Shown here piece after piece: positions 7,205-16,829 of a DNA stretch of 64,000 nt. The translations under genes and the position numbers were made by a program. The stretch lies in contig NZ_JAFVME010000005.1 in assembly GCF_018492665.1 (NCBI RefSeq), positions 186,001-250,000 on the forward strand. Reading direction: 5' to 3'. Position 1 is the first letter of the stretch. Every line of letters starts with the position of its first letter. Below the pieces are notes generated by a model. That model was not told the DNA's origin. It worked only from the letters and a program-made list of their open reading frames with translations, and searched no databases. This DNA is from Pedobacter sp. B4-66 (GTDB lineage Bacteria; Bacteroidota; Bacteroidia; Sphingobacteriales; Sphingobacteriaceae).

Positions 7205-9694
7205 ATGAAAACATGCCACAATAAAGCAAGCCTAAAGCTTGCTCCAGGAACCCTATTACCCATTATTTTGTTGATATTTTTTGTCACTTTTCAAACGCTT
7301 TGCTATGCACAAACGAATGGCAATATATCAGGAAAGATAGTTGATCCTGGGGGTGCCCCAATAGAATATATTTCTGTGGGTCTCCTTTATGAAGATGGCA
7401 AAATGTTAAAGGGAGCACTGAGTGATTCAACAGGAAAATTCTCGTTTTCGGCTATCCCTGATGGAAAATACCTTGTAAAGATTAGCGGGGTAAGCTATCA
7501 TCCACTTACTACCGAAATACTTGTAATATCCATAGAAAACCGAAAACTTGACCTCGGCCTTTTAAAATTGAAGGAAGATAGCAAGCTACTAAATGCCGTA
7601 GTCATTTCTGCACAGAAAAAGCTAATAGAGCAGACTATAGATAAGACCATAATTAACGTAGAAAACAGCATCTTGTCTGAAGGTAATACCGCATTAGAAC
7701 TCCTTGAAAAAGCTCCCGGCGTTAAAGTTGGTGAAGACGGGCAGATTTCATTAAAAGGGCGTTCCGGCGTACTGGTTATGATTAACGGAAAATCCACCTA
7801 CCTCTCACCAAAGGAGTTAAGTACACTACTAAAAGGAACCAATTCCTCTTCTATTTCAAAAATAGAAATTATGAATAACCCATCTGCAAAATACGATGCT
7901 GCCGGAAATGGAGGCATCATCAATATACAGATGAAGAAAAACATGAAAACAGGTTTAAATGGATCGGTATCCTTAAACGGTGGGGCAAGTAGAAATGCGC
8001 GCTATGGCAGCGCATTAGGTTTAAACTACCGAAACAACAAAGTAAATATTTATGGAAGCTATGATTATGGCTATCGTGGTGAAACAGAATATCTGGATTT
8101 TGTAAGACGTTTTTATGATAATAGCAATATTACGGGTACCCCAAGCCGAACTTCATATCAGGATACAGAAACCGATGAACCATTACACACAAATAACTTC
8201 AGAGTTGGTCTTGATTATGACCTGGACACCTCCAATACAATCGGATTCCTTATAAATGGAAATGTTGGAAAATATACACACGACAGCAAAACAGGCAATA
8301 AACTAATTGCAGCTGATGGAACAATGATTAGCCATATGGCTACAACAAACTACGATCAACAGAACTGGAAAAACTTAACCTATAATGCAAATTACCTTCA
8401 TAAATTCAAAAAGGAAGGAAGAACATTCTCTGCCGATGCAGATTTTGCAAGTAACAGTTTTACTTCAAGACTAAATCTAAAAACAACGACCCTACAGTCC
8501 GCCGATGGACAAGCCGGAGCAACAACAAGCAGACGAGGATATGTGCCTGCAATAACGGATGTTTATTTAGCTAAAGTAGATTACACAGATCCCCTAAGCA
8601 AAACTATAAAATTAGAAAGCGGACTAAAAAGCAGTGTTATTCATTCTGACAACAACCTCCGTTATGATATTTTAAACAATGGCAATTGGGAGTATGATAA
8701 CAATGGAAGTAACCATTTCAAATATAAAGAACAGATACACGCAGGTTACATCAACATTCATAAAGATTTTAAAGGTTTTAGTATACAAGCAGGTTTAAGA
8801 GGAGAATACACTAAAACTCAAGGTCACCAAATAACTACAGATTCATTATTAACCCGCAGCTACTTCCAACTGTTTCCAAGTATTTTCATTAATAAACCCA
8901 TTGGGGCCAATCACCAAATTCAAGCTGCGTACAGCAGAAGAATAGAAAGGCCAGATTATGGTGACCTCAATCCTTTCAGAGTCTTTAGAGATCCTTTACT
9001 TTTCTATCAGGGTAATCCATTCTTAAAACCAGAACTGATCAATACATTTCAGTTGAGTCATAACTTTAAGGGAAAATATACTACCGCAATAAACTTCAAT
9101 CAAACTACCGATGTGATTACCTGGCTAAGCGGTCAAATAGATTCATTAAATACCACTTTTGAATCTCCTCAAAACTTAAGCAGGTTAATTAACTACGGCA
9201 TTAGCTTCACTGCATCTACTACATTTTTCAATTGGTGGAATGGAACACATTTCGCCAACGTTTTCCGTAACGAGTATAAAGGGAACGTGCAAAACAATAC
9301 GTTCAACAACAATACAACAAGCTTTAGCTTCAACTCTCAAAACTCATTTAAAGCGGGCAAGGGGTATACAATGGAGTTAAGTGGCTTTTATTACTCTGGT
9401 TCAGTTTATGGCATATCAACCTACAAAGGGAGTTACGCAATATCAACAGGTGTACAAAAGACAATATTACAAGACAAAGGAAACATTAAGCTAATGGTAA
9501 ATGATATTTTCCAATCTGACAGGTATAGAGAACAAACAAAATACCAGAATATAGATATGTATACCAACAAAAGACCTGATAGTCGCCGTGTAATGCTATC
9601 AATTTCTTATCGATTTGGCAATCAAAACCAAGACAATAAAGAAAGAAGAACTGGAAGTGAAGATATTCAGAACAGAGTTAAAGGCGGCGGATAA
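7205..9694 (+). CDS. Outer-membrane beta-barrel receptor, OMP_b-brl_3 family
   Basis: 829 residues: signal peptide ending near residue 36 (CYAQ), carboxypeptidase-regulatory-like fold (about 40-120), plug-like segment with LLEKAPGVKVGEDGQISLKG and VMINGKSTYLS, then a long barrel. This is the TonB-linked OMP_b-brl_3 family, whose substrates are mostly unknown. It starts 10 bp after the PepSY gene, so it is probably the last gene of the iron-uptake operon and may import a second chelate. It ends in a basic, Gly-rich tail (NRVKGGG). Confidence 0.75.
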   Translation: MKTCHNKASLKLAPGTLLPIILLIFFVTFQTLCYAQTNGNISGKIVDPGGAPIEYISVGLLYEDGKMLKGALSDSTGKFSFSAIPDGKYLVKISGVSYHPLTTEILVISIENRKLDLGLLKLKEDSKLLNAVVISAQKKLIEQTIDKTIINVENSILSEGNTALELLEKAPGVKVGEDGQISLKGRSGVLVMINGKSTYLSPKELSTLLKGTNSSSISKIEIMNNPSAKYDAAGNGGIINIQMKKNMKTGLNGSVSLNGGASRNARYGSALGLNYRNNKVNIYGSYDYGYRGETEYLDFVRRFYDNSNITGTPSRTSYQDTETDEPLHTNNFRVGLDYDLDTSNTIGFLINGNVGKYTHDSKTGNKLIAADGTMISHMATTNYDQQNWKNLTYNANYLHKFKKEGRTFSADADFASNSFTSRLNLKTTTLQSADGQAGATTSRRGYVPAITDVYLAKVDYTDPLSKTIKLESGLKSSVIHSDNNLRYDILNNGNWEYDNNGSNHFKYKEQIHAGYINIHKDFKGFSIQAGLRGEYTKTQGHQITTDSLLTRSYFQLFPSIFINKPIGANHQIQAAYSRRIERPDYGDLNPFRVFRDPLLFYQGNPFLKPELINTFQLSHNFKGKYTTAINFNQTTDVITWLSGQIDSLNTTFESPQNLSRLINYGISFTASTTFFNWWNGTHFANVFRNEYKGNVQNNTFNNNTTSFSFNSQNSFKAGKGYTMELSGFYYSGSVYGISTYKGSYAISTGVQKTILQDKGNIKLMVNDIFQSDRYREQTKYQNIDMYTNKRPDSRRVMLSISYRFGNQNQDNKERRTGSEDIQNRVKGGG

Positions 9695-9733
9695 GTCAAG
9701 AAAAAATGTTAAAACAACAGAACCATTCTGCTT

Positions 9734-9741
9734 TATTTTTG
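9734..9741 (+). promoter_or_regulatory. Putative -7 promoter element (TAnnTTTG)
   Basis: TATTTTTG 26 bp before the YtxH gene matches the Bacteroidota -7 consensus. No clear -33 TTG was found at the expected distance. Confidence 0.35.
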
Positions 9742-9767
9742 TTTAACTTTCATAAAACAACATCATT

Positions 9768-9974
9768 ATGAAGAAAGAAACTAAAATAATTGCAGGTATA
9801 TTGGCAGGGGTAGCTCTTGGCACGGCAATAGCAATAATCCTATCATCAGACAAAGAAGGCGAAATGAAGGGCAAAGTAACAGATTGGTTCTGCGATTTAT
9901 TAGATTCTTCTAAAGACAAAATAGCAGATGTTTCAGATAAAGTAAAAGATACCATTGCAAAAGTAAGAGCATAA
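9768..9974 (+). CDS. YtxH domain small protein
   Basis: 68 residues: one hydrophobic N-terminal helix containing IAGILAGVALGTAIAIIL, then a short acidic/Lys-rich amphipathic tail with DWFCDLLDSSKDKIADVSDKV. This Gly-rich helix plus coiled tail is the YtxH/gas-vesicle-like layout common in Bacteroidota. Relatives are stress-associated membrane proteins of unknown mechanism. It lies 10 bp before the ribonuclease-like gene, so the two are probably cotranscribed. Confidence 0.7.
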   Translation: MKKETKIIAGILAGVALGTAIAIILSSDKEGEMKGKVTDWFCDLLDSSKDKIADVSDKVKDTIAKVRA

Positions 9975-9984
9975 TATATACTTA

Positions 9985-11382
9985 ATGAAGATTGCTTTTC
10001 ATGGTGCAGCGCGTGCTGTAACTGGTAGTAAACACCTTATTACCCTTAACAACAATATTCAAATTTTACTAGATTGCGGCCTTTTCCAAGGCATGGGGGA
10101 TATCACTGAAGGCCTAAATGAAAGCTTTGGGTTTGATCCTGCAAAGGTTACTTACATGATTTTATCTCATGCACATATTGACCATTGTGGATTGTTACCA
10201 AAATTGGTTTCTGAAGGCTTTAGCGGCCCTATATATTGTACTCCTGCAACCAGAGATCTAGCTAGAATTTTATTATTGGATTCAGCAAAAATACAAATGC
10301 AGGATGCTGAATATGCAAATAAGAAAATTAAACGGGTAGAAGATCAGGAAATGCCTCTGTATACCGACAAAGATGTTAACCAAACACTTAGTCAGTTTAA
10401 AACCGTTCCTTATGGCCAGGATTTTTCCATTGACCCTAATATAAGCCTCCGCTTTACAGATGCCGGGCACATTGTTGGTAGTGCAGCTGTTCACCTTAAA
10501 ATAACTGAGGATGGAAAAGTAACTCACGTTACATTTAGCGGGGATGTTGGCCGATATGGCGATTTGCTTTTAAAAAGTCCACAAACATTCCCTCAGGCAG
10601 ATTATATCATCATGGAATCTACCTATGGCGACTCCCTGCATGCAGATTTGGAGCCCATAGAGAATATGTTATTGCAGATTATTAAGAACACTTGTGAGGT
10701 TAAGAAAGGGAAAGTGATTATCCCGGCTTTTAGTGTAGGTCGTACTCAGGAACTACTTTATGCATTAAATGGTCTTGAATTGAAAAACCAATTGCCAGAT
10801 ATTCGTTATTATGTAGACAGCCCTCTTTCTCTTGAGGCAACTCAGGTATTAAAAAATCATCCTGAGGTATATAACAATGGTGTTAAAGAAGTTTTCAAAG
10901 TAGATCATGACATATTTGATTTCAAAGGCTTAAAATTTATAGAAAGCGTTGAGGAATCAAAATCCTTAAACAGTGATGATCGCCCTTGTGTAATAATATC
11001 ATCGTCAGGAATGGCTGAAGGTGGAAGGGTGAGACACCATATTAGAAATAACATCAGTGATCGGAAAAACACCATTTTAATGGTGGGCTATGCAACTTCG
11101 AATTCTTTGGCCGGTAGATTAATTGCCGGACAAAAACGAGTTTGGCTATTTGGCCAGGAATATGATGTGCATGCTGAAATCCGCTCGATAAAATCAATGA
11201 GTGCACATGGTGATTATGAGGATCTGCTACAATTTCTATCAGTACAAGACCCCACAAAAGTTAAGCAACTATTCCTTGTCCATGGAGAGTATGAGGTGCA
11301 GCAAAAATTTACGCAACGTATAATTAACAATGGTTTTAAAAATGTAAACATTCCCGAATATCATCAGGTGTTTCAATTATAA
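9985..11382 (+). CDS. MBL-fold RNA-specificity (beta-CASP) hydrolase
   Basis: 465 residues. The metallo-beta-lactamase signature SHAHIDH is at residues 61-67, with further metal ligands in TDAGHIVGS and FSGDVG. A beta-CASP domain follows (about 235-360), and the C-terminal RMMBL segment includes SAHGDYEDLLQF and FLVHGE. Proteins with this layout are exo/endoribonucleases or CPSF73-like nucleases, and the length fits the single-domain bacterial group. It is likely cytoplasmic, since no signal peptide is seen. Confidence 0.85.
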   Translation: MKIAFHGAARAVTGSKHLITLNNNIQILLDCGLFQGMGDITEGLNESFGFDPAKVTYMILSHAHIDHCGLLPKLVSEGFSGPIYCTPATRDLARILLLDSAKIQMQDAEYANKKIKRVEDQEMPLYTDKDVNQTLSQFKTVPYGQDFSIDPNISLRFTDAGHIVGSAAVHLKITEDGKVTHVTFSGDVGRYGDLLLKSPQTFPQADYIIMESTYGDSLHADLEPIENMLLQIIKNTCEVKKGKVIIPAFSVGRTQELLYALNGLELKNQLPDIRYYVDSPLSLEATQVLKNHPEVYNNGVKEVFKVDHDIFDFKGLKFIESVEESKSLNSDDRPCVIISSSGMAEGGRVRHHIRNNISDRKNTILMVGYATSNSLAGRLIAGQKRVWLFGQEYDVHAEIRSIKSMSAHGDYEDLLQFLSVQDPTKVKQLFLVHGEYEVQQKFTQRIINNGFKNVNIPEYHQVFQL

Positions 11383-11396
11383 CTAACAAAGGTTTT

Positions 11397-11404
11397 TATC
11401 TTTG
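11397..11404 (+). promoter_or_regulatory. Putative -7 promoter element directly before a start codon
   Basis: TATCTTTG ends five bases before the methyltransferase ATG. If used, the message would have almost no leader. Confidence 0.45.
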
Positions 11405-11409
11405 CCTTC

Positions 11410-12099
11410 ATGGATGTTTTCGGTGAAGCTTTAAAAGACCAATTTACAAAACCACCTGCTGAAACCTTATGGGTACATAATTCTTATGATGAACCTGAAG
11501 AAATGCCGGTTGATGTTTACTTCAGAGGTGAGGATGAAATGCCAGAGTTAGAGCTTAAAGCTTTAGAGCTGTGCAATGGAAAAGTACTTGATGTTGGTGC
11601 CGGTGTAGGTAGTCATGCGCTCATTTTACAAAAGCGCGGACTAAATGTTACCGGCATGGATATTTCTGCACCTGCCGTTACCATTATGAAACAACGTGGC
11701 TTAAAACAAGCCATCGAGGGAAACATACTTACTTACAAAGAAGACACCTACGATACACTGCTGTTTATGATGAATGGCATTGGACTAACCGGATCAATAG
11801 CAGGACTGAAAGCTTTTTTGAAACATGTTAAGAGCCTGATAAACCCTGGAGGACAATTGGTGTTCGACAGTTCGGATTTATCCTATCTATACCAGGAAAT
11901 TTCTTTCCCGCTTAACGGCTATTACGGAGAAGTGAGTTTTAGGTATGAATACAAAAGCATTAAAGGCAATTGGTTTAAATGGGTTTATGTAGATCAGAAA
12001 ACCCTCAAAGATATTGCTCAGCAATCTGGTTGGGATGCCGAAATAATTTTTGAAGACGATCACGATCAATATTTAGCACGGTTAACATTAAGCAAATAA
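11410..12099 (+). CDS. Class I SAM-dependent methyltransferase
   Basis: 229 residues. Motif I VLDVGAGVGS is at residues 59-68, followed by the acidic end of strand 2 (VTGMDIS) and a motif IV-like LLFMMNGIGL. This is a Rossmann-type methyltransferase of the Methyltransf_25/11 group, and the acceptor is unknown. It sits upstream of the sulfur-transporter pair with a 6 bp gap, so they may share a transcript. Confidence 0.75.
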   Translation: MDVFGEALKDQFTKPPAETLWVHNSYDEPEEMPVDVYFRGEDEMPELELKALELCNGKVLDVGAGVGSHALILQKRGLNVTGMDISAPAVTIMKQRGLKQAIEGNILTYKEDTYDTLLFMMNGIGLTGSIAGLKAFLKHVKSLINPGGQLVFDSSDLSYLYQEISFPLNGYYGEVSFRYEYKSIKGNWFKWVYVDQKTLKDIAQQSGWDAEIIFEDDHDQYLARLTLSK

Positions 12100-12105
12100 A
12101 CAGTT

Positions 12106-12663
12106 ATGCTTGAACTTATTAAACAACCCTGGCCTTGGTATACATCGGGCCTGGCCATCAGTTTTATTATGGTAATTCTGATCTTTTTTGGCAAATCCTT
12201 TGGCTTTTCATCAAACCTGCGAACCATGTGCAGTATGCTGGGGGCAGGTAAATGGGTAAGCTTCTTTAATTTCGACTGGAAGGCACAACGATGGAATTTA
12301 CTTTTTCTTATTGGATCTGTAATTGGCGGATTTATCTCAGCTAATTGGCTTCAATCAGAGGCTCCATTAAATTTATCGCAAGCTACTATTGATGACCTCC
12401 AAAAACTTAACATACCGTTTGACGGGAACATTGTCCCTTCCGCATTGTTTAACTGGGATTTTGTGGCTACAGGAAAAGGGTTGTTGATTTTTCTTGGAGG
12501 AGGTTTCTTAATTGGATTTGGAACCCGCTATGCAGGAGGCTGTACATCTGGCCATGCAATCAGTGGTTTATCAAACCTACAAGTCCCTTCACTCATTGCG
12601 GTGATCGGCTTTTTTATAGGCGGACTGGCGATGACTCACTTAATTTTCCCATTAATCTTTTAA
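12106..12663 (+). CDS. YeeE/YedE family sulfur transporter, N-terminal half protein
   Basis: 185 residues with about four hydrophobic segments and the family signature GFGTRYAGGCTSGHAISG, whose Cys is proposed to pass thiosulfate or sulfide-like ions. It forms a pair with the next gene (10 bp gap); together they correspond to the two halves of single-chain YeeE/TsuA. Import of a sulfur species is inferred from the family. No sulfur-oxidising gene lies beside it. Confidence 0.8.
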   Translation: MLELIKQPWPWYTSGLAISFIMVILIFFGKSFGFSSNLRTMCSMLGAGKWVSFFNFDWKAQRWNLLFLIGSVIGGFISANWLQSEAPLNLSQATIDDLQKLNIPFDGNIVPSALFNWDFVATGKGLLIFLGGGFLIGFGTRYAGGCTSGHAISGLSNLQVPSLIAVIGFFIGGLAMTHLIFPLIF

Positions 12664-12673
12664 TCAGTAACTC

Positions 12674-13090
12674 ATGATGAAATCAGTTAAATATATTCTT
12701 GCCGGCATACTGTTTGGCATTATTATGAGTAAATCAGAAGCCATATCCTGGTATCGTATTCAGGAAATGTTCAGGTTTCAATCGTTCCACATGTTTGGTA
12801 TTATTGGTACTGCTGTAATTACAGGAGTAATTGCGGTTTGGTTAATGAAAAAAATGAAATCTCGCGATGTTGAAGGAAACCCAATTTCATTTACAGATAA
12901 ACAAAAAGCATGGCGCAGATATTTATTTGGCGGCACCATATTTGGATTGGGATGGGCACTTACAGGCGCTTGTCCGGGACCAGTTTTTGTACTGCTCGGA
13001 CAAGGCTACCTGGTTATGATAGTGGTAATAAGTGGGTCGCTGTTGGGTACATTTGTTTACGGCTTATTAAAAAACCGCTTACCTCATTAG
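12674..13090 (+). CDS. YeeE/YedE family sulfur transporter, C-terminal half protein
   Basis: 138 residues with about four hydrophobic segments and the second conserved Cys motif GWALTGACPGPVFVLLGQG. Companion of the gene just upstream. ATG at 12674 is used; another ATG one codon further is possible. The stop is one base from the end of the convergent pepT gene. Confidence 0.8.
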   Translation: MMKSVKYILAGILFGIIMSKSEAISWYRIQEMFRFQSFHMFGIIGTAVITGVIAVWLMKKMKSRDVEGNPISFTDKQKAWRRYLFGGTIFGLGWALTGACPGPVFVLLGQGYLVMIVVISGSLLGTFVYGLLKNRLPH

Positions 13091-13091
13091 C

Positions 13092-14351
13092 CTAAGCTTT
13101 TTCTTCCCAAATGGAAGCAATATTAACGATGGTTTGAACCGCTTTTTCCATGTCCTGTACCGATGCCCATTCTTGCTTGCCATGAAACGCATGCTCACCT
13201 GCAAAAATATTAGGGCAAGGTAAGCCCATAAATGAAAGGCGAGAACCATCAGTACCTCCTCTAATACTTTGTTGTTTAGGCACAATTCCGGCTCTTCTAA
13301 TCGCTTCAACCCCGTATTCAATTACCTGTGGGTATTGATCTAATACCTGCTTCATATTACGGTACTGCTCTGTTATTTTCAACTCATAAGTAGAGTTTGG
13401 AAAATCTTCGATAATATTCTGAACCGTTGCATCCAATAATTCGCCATAGGAGCTCAGTTGCTCATCATTAAAAGCACGAAGAATAAAACGAGCTTCAGCT
13501 TGCTCAACACTACCTCCAATAGTTACCGGATGGATAAACCCTTCTTTAAGCTCTGTTGATTCAGGAGAAAGACAATCTACCGGCAGTGCACTAATTACGT
13601 CCGATAAAATCTTTATTGCGCTTTCCATTTTTCCCTTTGCAAAACCAGGATGTGTGCTTACACCCTTTATTGTCAATACAGCTCCATCAGCAGAAAATGT
13701 CTCATCCTCTATTGAGCCTAAGGTTTCGCCATCAATTGTATACCCAAAATCAGCACCAAGCTTTTTCAAGTCTGCTTTATCTACTCCGCGTCCAATCTCT
13801 TCATCAGGAGTAAATAGAATTCTGATTTTTCCGTGCTTAATTTCAGGATGCTCAATTAAAAAAGAAGCCGCTTCCATGATTTCCGCAAGTCCCGCTTTAT
13901 TATCCGCACCAAGAAGTGTTGTTCCGCTTGCGGTAATAATATCATTTCCTACCTGGTCCTTTAAATCCGGATGTTCTGTCATTTTTAAGATGATAGATTT
14001 ATCATCAGGAAGTACCAAATCTTCTCCTTGATAATTAACATGAATAATAGGTTTTACATCCTTTCCACTACAATCAGGAGAAGTATCCATATGTGAACAG
14101 AAACAAATTACAGGAACCTCTTTTTCTGTGGTAGAAGGTATAGTTGCATACACATAGCCAAATTCATCAAGATGTGCATCTGTAATCCCCATTTCTAAAA
14201 GTTCTGCAACAAGCACCTTTCCAAGGTCCTTTTGCTTAGCTGTGGACGGAGTGGTCTCAGATAACGGATCTGATTGAGTATCAATTTGAACGTACTTTGT
14301 GAACCTACCTTGAAGTGTTTTGTTATTATTTTGATATTTTAGCATATTCAT
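13092..14351 (-). CDS. pepT: Peptidase T (tripeptide aminopeptidase)
   Basis: 419 residues, close to the usual size of about 410. This is a cytoplasmic M20B di-zinc aminopeptidase that removes N-terminal residues from tripeptides. Visible ligands and catalytic residues are H87 and D89 (SHMDTSPD), D150 (LGADNKAG), E184/E185 (PDEEIGRG), Asp in YTIDGE, and the late His in GEHAFHGKQEW. Convergent with the sulfur-transporter genes. A second ATG two codons downstream (MLKYQ) could be the start. Confidence 0.92.
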   Translation of the reverse strand: MNMLKYQNNNKTLQGRFTKYVQIDTQSDPLSETTPSTAKQKDLGKVLVAELLEMGITDAHLDEFGYVYATIPSTTEKEVPVICFCSHMDTSPDCSGKDVKPIIHVNYQGEDLVLPDDKSIILKMTEHPDLKDQVGNDIITASGTTLLGADNKAGLAEIMEAASFLIEHPEIKHGKIRILFTPDEEIGRGVDKADLKKLGADFGYTIDGETLGSIEDETFSADGAVLTIKGVSTHPGFAKGKMESAIKILSDVISALPVDCLSPESTELKEGFIHPVTIGGSVEQAEARFILRAFNDEQLSSYGELLDATVQNIIEDFPNSTYELKITEQYRNMKQVLDQYPQVIEYGVEAIRRAGIVPKQQSIRGGTDGSRLSFMGLPCPNIFAGEHAFHGKQEWASVQDMEKAVQTIVNIASIWEEKA

Positions 14352-14361
14352 TTAGAAAGAA

Positions 14362-14369
14362 CAAAGTTA
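14362..14369 (-). promoter_or_regulatory. Putative -7 promoter element for pepT
   Basis: TAACTTTG on the minus strand, 10 bp before the pepT start. Confidence 0.4.
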
Positions 14370-14412
14370 TATATAAGATTATTAAATAGGTTCGAAACTT
14401 AAAGAAGAAACT

Positions 14413-15060
14413 TTGAAAACAACAGTTATCTCATTCCTGGCCCTTTTACTTTGTTTAACCGCCTCAGCGCAATCTAATTTTTACAAACTTAGCCTTGGGG
14501 GTGGTGCCGGACTTACGCAATCATTTACTAACTACGAAAAGAGTAACTTCGGAAAGTCCCTTTATGGTGTTGGTGAATTTTTTTTCACACCTTTTGTTAG
14601 TCTCGGGGGTGAAGGTCAGATTGGCCGGATTAAAGGTGAGACTCGTAATGTTAACCTTAAACCCACTCAATTTGTTAACTCATACAAATCATTTACAATT
14701 AATAGTAAGCTATATTTAGGGGCATTAATTGATTATAAAAGAAATGGCTTTTCTAATACCATAAAAGGCCTTTATTTTGGCGCGGGATTAGGTGGTATAT
14801 TAAACAATGTTAGTGGTGCCGAACAGCCTAAAACCAAAGACCTCATTATTCCACTTAATCTTGGCTACACCTATTATTTCCCAAACAGATCGGGATATTA
14901 CAGATATGGAATTAACGCAAACTATCAAAACACCATTAGCCTTGATGGAGGAATAGATGGGAAGGAAACAACTTCTCATACAGATATATACTCCTATTTT
15001 TCTGTGGGGATCAGGTACCAGTTTGGCCTAATGGGGCTTTCCAGAAAAACACTATATTAA
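14413..15060 (+). CDS. Outer-membrane beta-barrel-like secreted protein
   Basis: 215 residues with signal peptide MKTTVISFLALLLCLTASAQ, followed by alternating aromatic/Gly strands (LGGGAGLTQSF, GLYFGAGLGG, YSYFSVGIRYQF), like small OmpA-type or porin-like eight-strand barrels. No specific family was recognised. The start is TTG at 14413, chosen because it begins the signal peptide exactly and no ATG fits. Followed 28 bp later by an M14 peptidase gene. Confidence 0.65.
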   Translation: MKTTVISFLALLLCLTASAQSNFYKLSLGGGAGLTQSFTNYEKSNFGKSLYGVGEFFFTPFVSLGGEGQIGRIKGETRNVNLKPTQFVNSYKSFTINSKLYLGALIDYKRNGFSNTIKGLYFGAGLGGILNNVSGAEQPKTKDLIIPLNLGYTYYFPNRSGYYRYGINANYQNTISLDGGIDGKETTSHTDIYSYFSVGIRYQFGLMGLSRKTLY

Positions 15061-15087
15061 GCATACCTTCGTCTACATCAATCATAA

Positions 15088-16827
15088 ATGAAGTGCTACC
15101 TCATCATCTTACTTTTATTAATAGCAATGGACACATCAGCACAGTTAACGCCATATGAGTTAAGCGGTAAAAAGGAAACCGCAACTTATTATGAAGCCAT
15201 TAAACATTATGAACTTTTAGATAAAACATATGAACAGGCAAAGCTGCTAACTTACGGCAATACCGATTTTGGCAAACCCTTAAACTTGTTAGTTCTATCA
15301 AAAGATAAAATATTTGATCCCATTGCAGTAAAAAAAGGCAATAAGCGCATTTTACTAATAAACAATGGCATACACCCGGGAGAGCCAGAGGGTATAGACG
15401 CCAGCATGATGCTTGCCAGAGACTTACTAAAAGGCAATTTATTACCTAAGGACGTAGTAATCTGTATTATTCCGGTTTATAACATTGATGGCAGTTTTAA
15501 TAGAACAGGAACTTCGAGGGCAAACCAAAATGGCCCTGTGGCGTATGGCTTTAGAGGAAACAGCAAAAATTACGACCTCAACAGAGATTTCATAAAAACA
15601 GACTCAAAGAACGCTCATTCTTTTCAGGAAATCTTTAACATATGGCAGCCGGAGATATTTGTAGATACACACACCAGTAATGGTGCCGACTATCAATATG
15701 TAATGACCCTTATCCCTACTCATAAGGACAAGCTAAACCCTATCCTATCCAGCTATATGACCAAAACCATGTTGCCATCTCTATATACTGAGATGAAAAA
15801 AGTTGGGTACGAAATGATTCCTTATGTAAATTCCGTTGAGGAAACACCCGATGAAGGGATTACAGGCTTTTTAGAATCAGCAAGGTATTCTACTGGTTAC
15901 ACAACCCTGCACAATACAATTGGCTTTATGCCCGAAACTCATATGCTGAAAGATTATGATAAAAGAGTTGATGCAACATATAAGCTTCTTCAAATCTATA
16001 TCGACATAGTAGTTCGTGATGCAAAAGTAATTGGAGAGAATAAACAAAGGGCAGATAAAGAGACCACAAATCAAGTTGAGTTTCCAATAGAATGGAGCCT
16101 CAATAAAAATCTAGCTGATGATTTGGAGTTCAAAGGATATGCAGCAAAGCAAAAACCAAGTGAAGTAAGCGGACTAGATCGTTTATATTACGACAGAAAT
16201 GAGCCATACACTAAGACCATAAAGTATTGGAATACCTATCAGCCTTCAATTACCATTACAAAGCCTGTTGCTTATATCATTCCAAAAGCCTGGGACAAAA
16301 TAATTGATCTGTTAAAGCTTAACAATGTAAAAGTACAACAACTGCAAAAGGATACTCAAATTGATGTCGAATCATATTACATCACTGATTACAAAACAGT
16401 AAGCACCCCATTTGAGGGACATTACCTACATTCTTCTGTAAAAGTCAGCCCTGTAAAACAAGCGTTGCAATTTTATGAAGGTGATTACGTAGTTTATACA
16501 AACCAATCTGTTAACAGATATATTATAGAAACACTTGAGCCCCAAGCTATGGATTCCTTTTTCAATTGGAATTTCTTTGATGCAATACTTGGGATGAAAG
16601 AACACTTCAGTGCTTATGTTTTCGAAGATACTGCGGCCGAACTATTAAAGAAAAATCCAGAGCTAAAGAAAAAACTTGATGCTCAAAAGACAAAAGACAG
16701 CAGTTTAAGTAAAAATGCTGAGGCACAGCTTGACTTTATCTATAAAAATTCTGATTATTACGAACAAACGCACTCCCGATACCCCGTAGCCCGTCTATTA
16801 AACGACACAAAATTAATCCTTAAATAA
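15088..16827 (+). CDS. M14-family zinc carboxypeptidase, secreted
   Basis: 579 residues with a signal peptide (ending about residue 19, SAQ). Zinc ligands H96 and E99 lie in NNGIHPGEPEG, and H195 in FVDTHTSNG. An RxxxxNxxGP-like substrate-binding segment (TSRANQNGP) precedes NYDLNRDF. The peptidase core occupies about 40-310, and the C-terminal 260 residues are a family extension. It is probably a periplasmic or surface peptidase acting on peptide or peptidoglycan-like C-termini. The rhomboid gene follows after 2 bp. Confidence 0.85.
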   Translation: MKCYLIILLLLIAMDTSAQLTPYELSGKKETATYYEAIKHYELLDKTYEQAKLLTYGNTDFGKPLNLLVLSKDKIFDPIAVKKGNKRILLINNGIHPGEPEGIDASMMLARDLLKGNLLPKDVVICIIPVYNIDGSFNRTGTSRANQNGPVAYGFRGNSKNYDLNRDFIKTDSKNAHSFQEIFNIWQPEIFVDTHTSNGADYQYVMTLIPTHKDKLNPILSSYMTKTMLPSLYTEMKKVGYEMIPYVNSVEETPDEGITGFLESARYSTGYTTLHNTIGFMPETHMLKDYDKRVDATYKLLQIYIDIVVRDAKVIGENKQRADKETTNQVEFPIEWSLNKNLADDLEFKGYAAKQKPSEVSGLDRLYYDRNEPYTKTIKYWNTYQPSITITKPVAYIIPKAWDKIIDLLKLNNVKVQQLQKDTQIDVESYYITDYKTVSTPFEGHYLHSSVKVSPVKQALQFYEGDYVVYTNQSVNRYIIETLEPQAMDSFFNWNFFDAILGMKEHFSAYVFEDTAAELLKKNPELKKKLDAQKTKDSSLSKNAEAQLDFIYKNSDYYEQTHSRYPVARLLNDTKLILK

Positions 16828-16829
16828 CA

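Noticed and set aside
13654..14031. 125-codon plus-strand ORF
   Set aside because: Antisense to pepT, whose active-site motifs are all intact.
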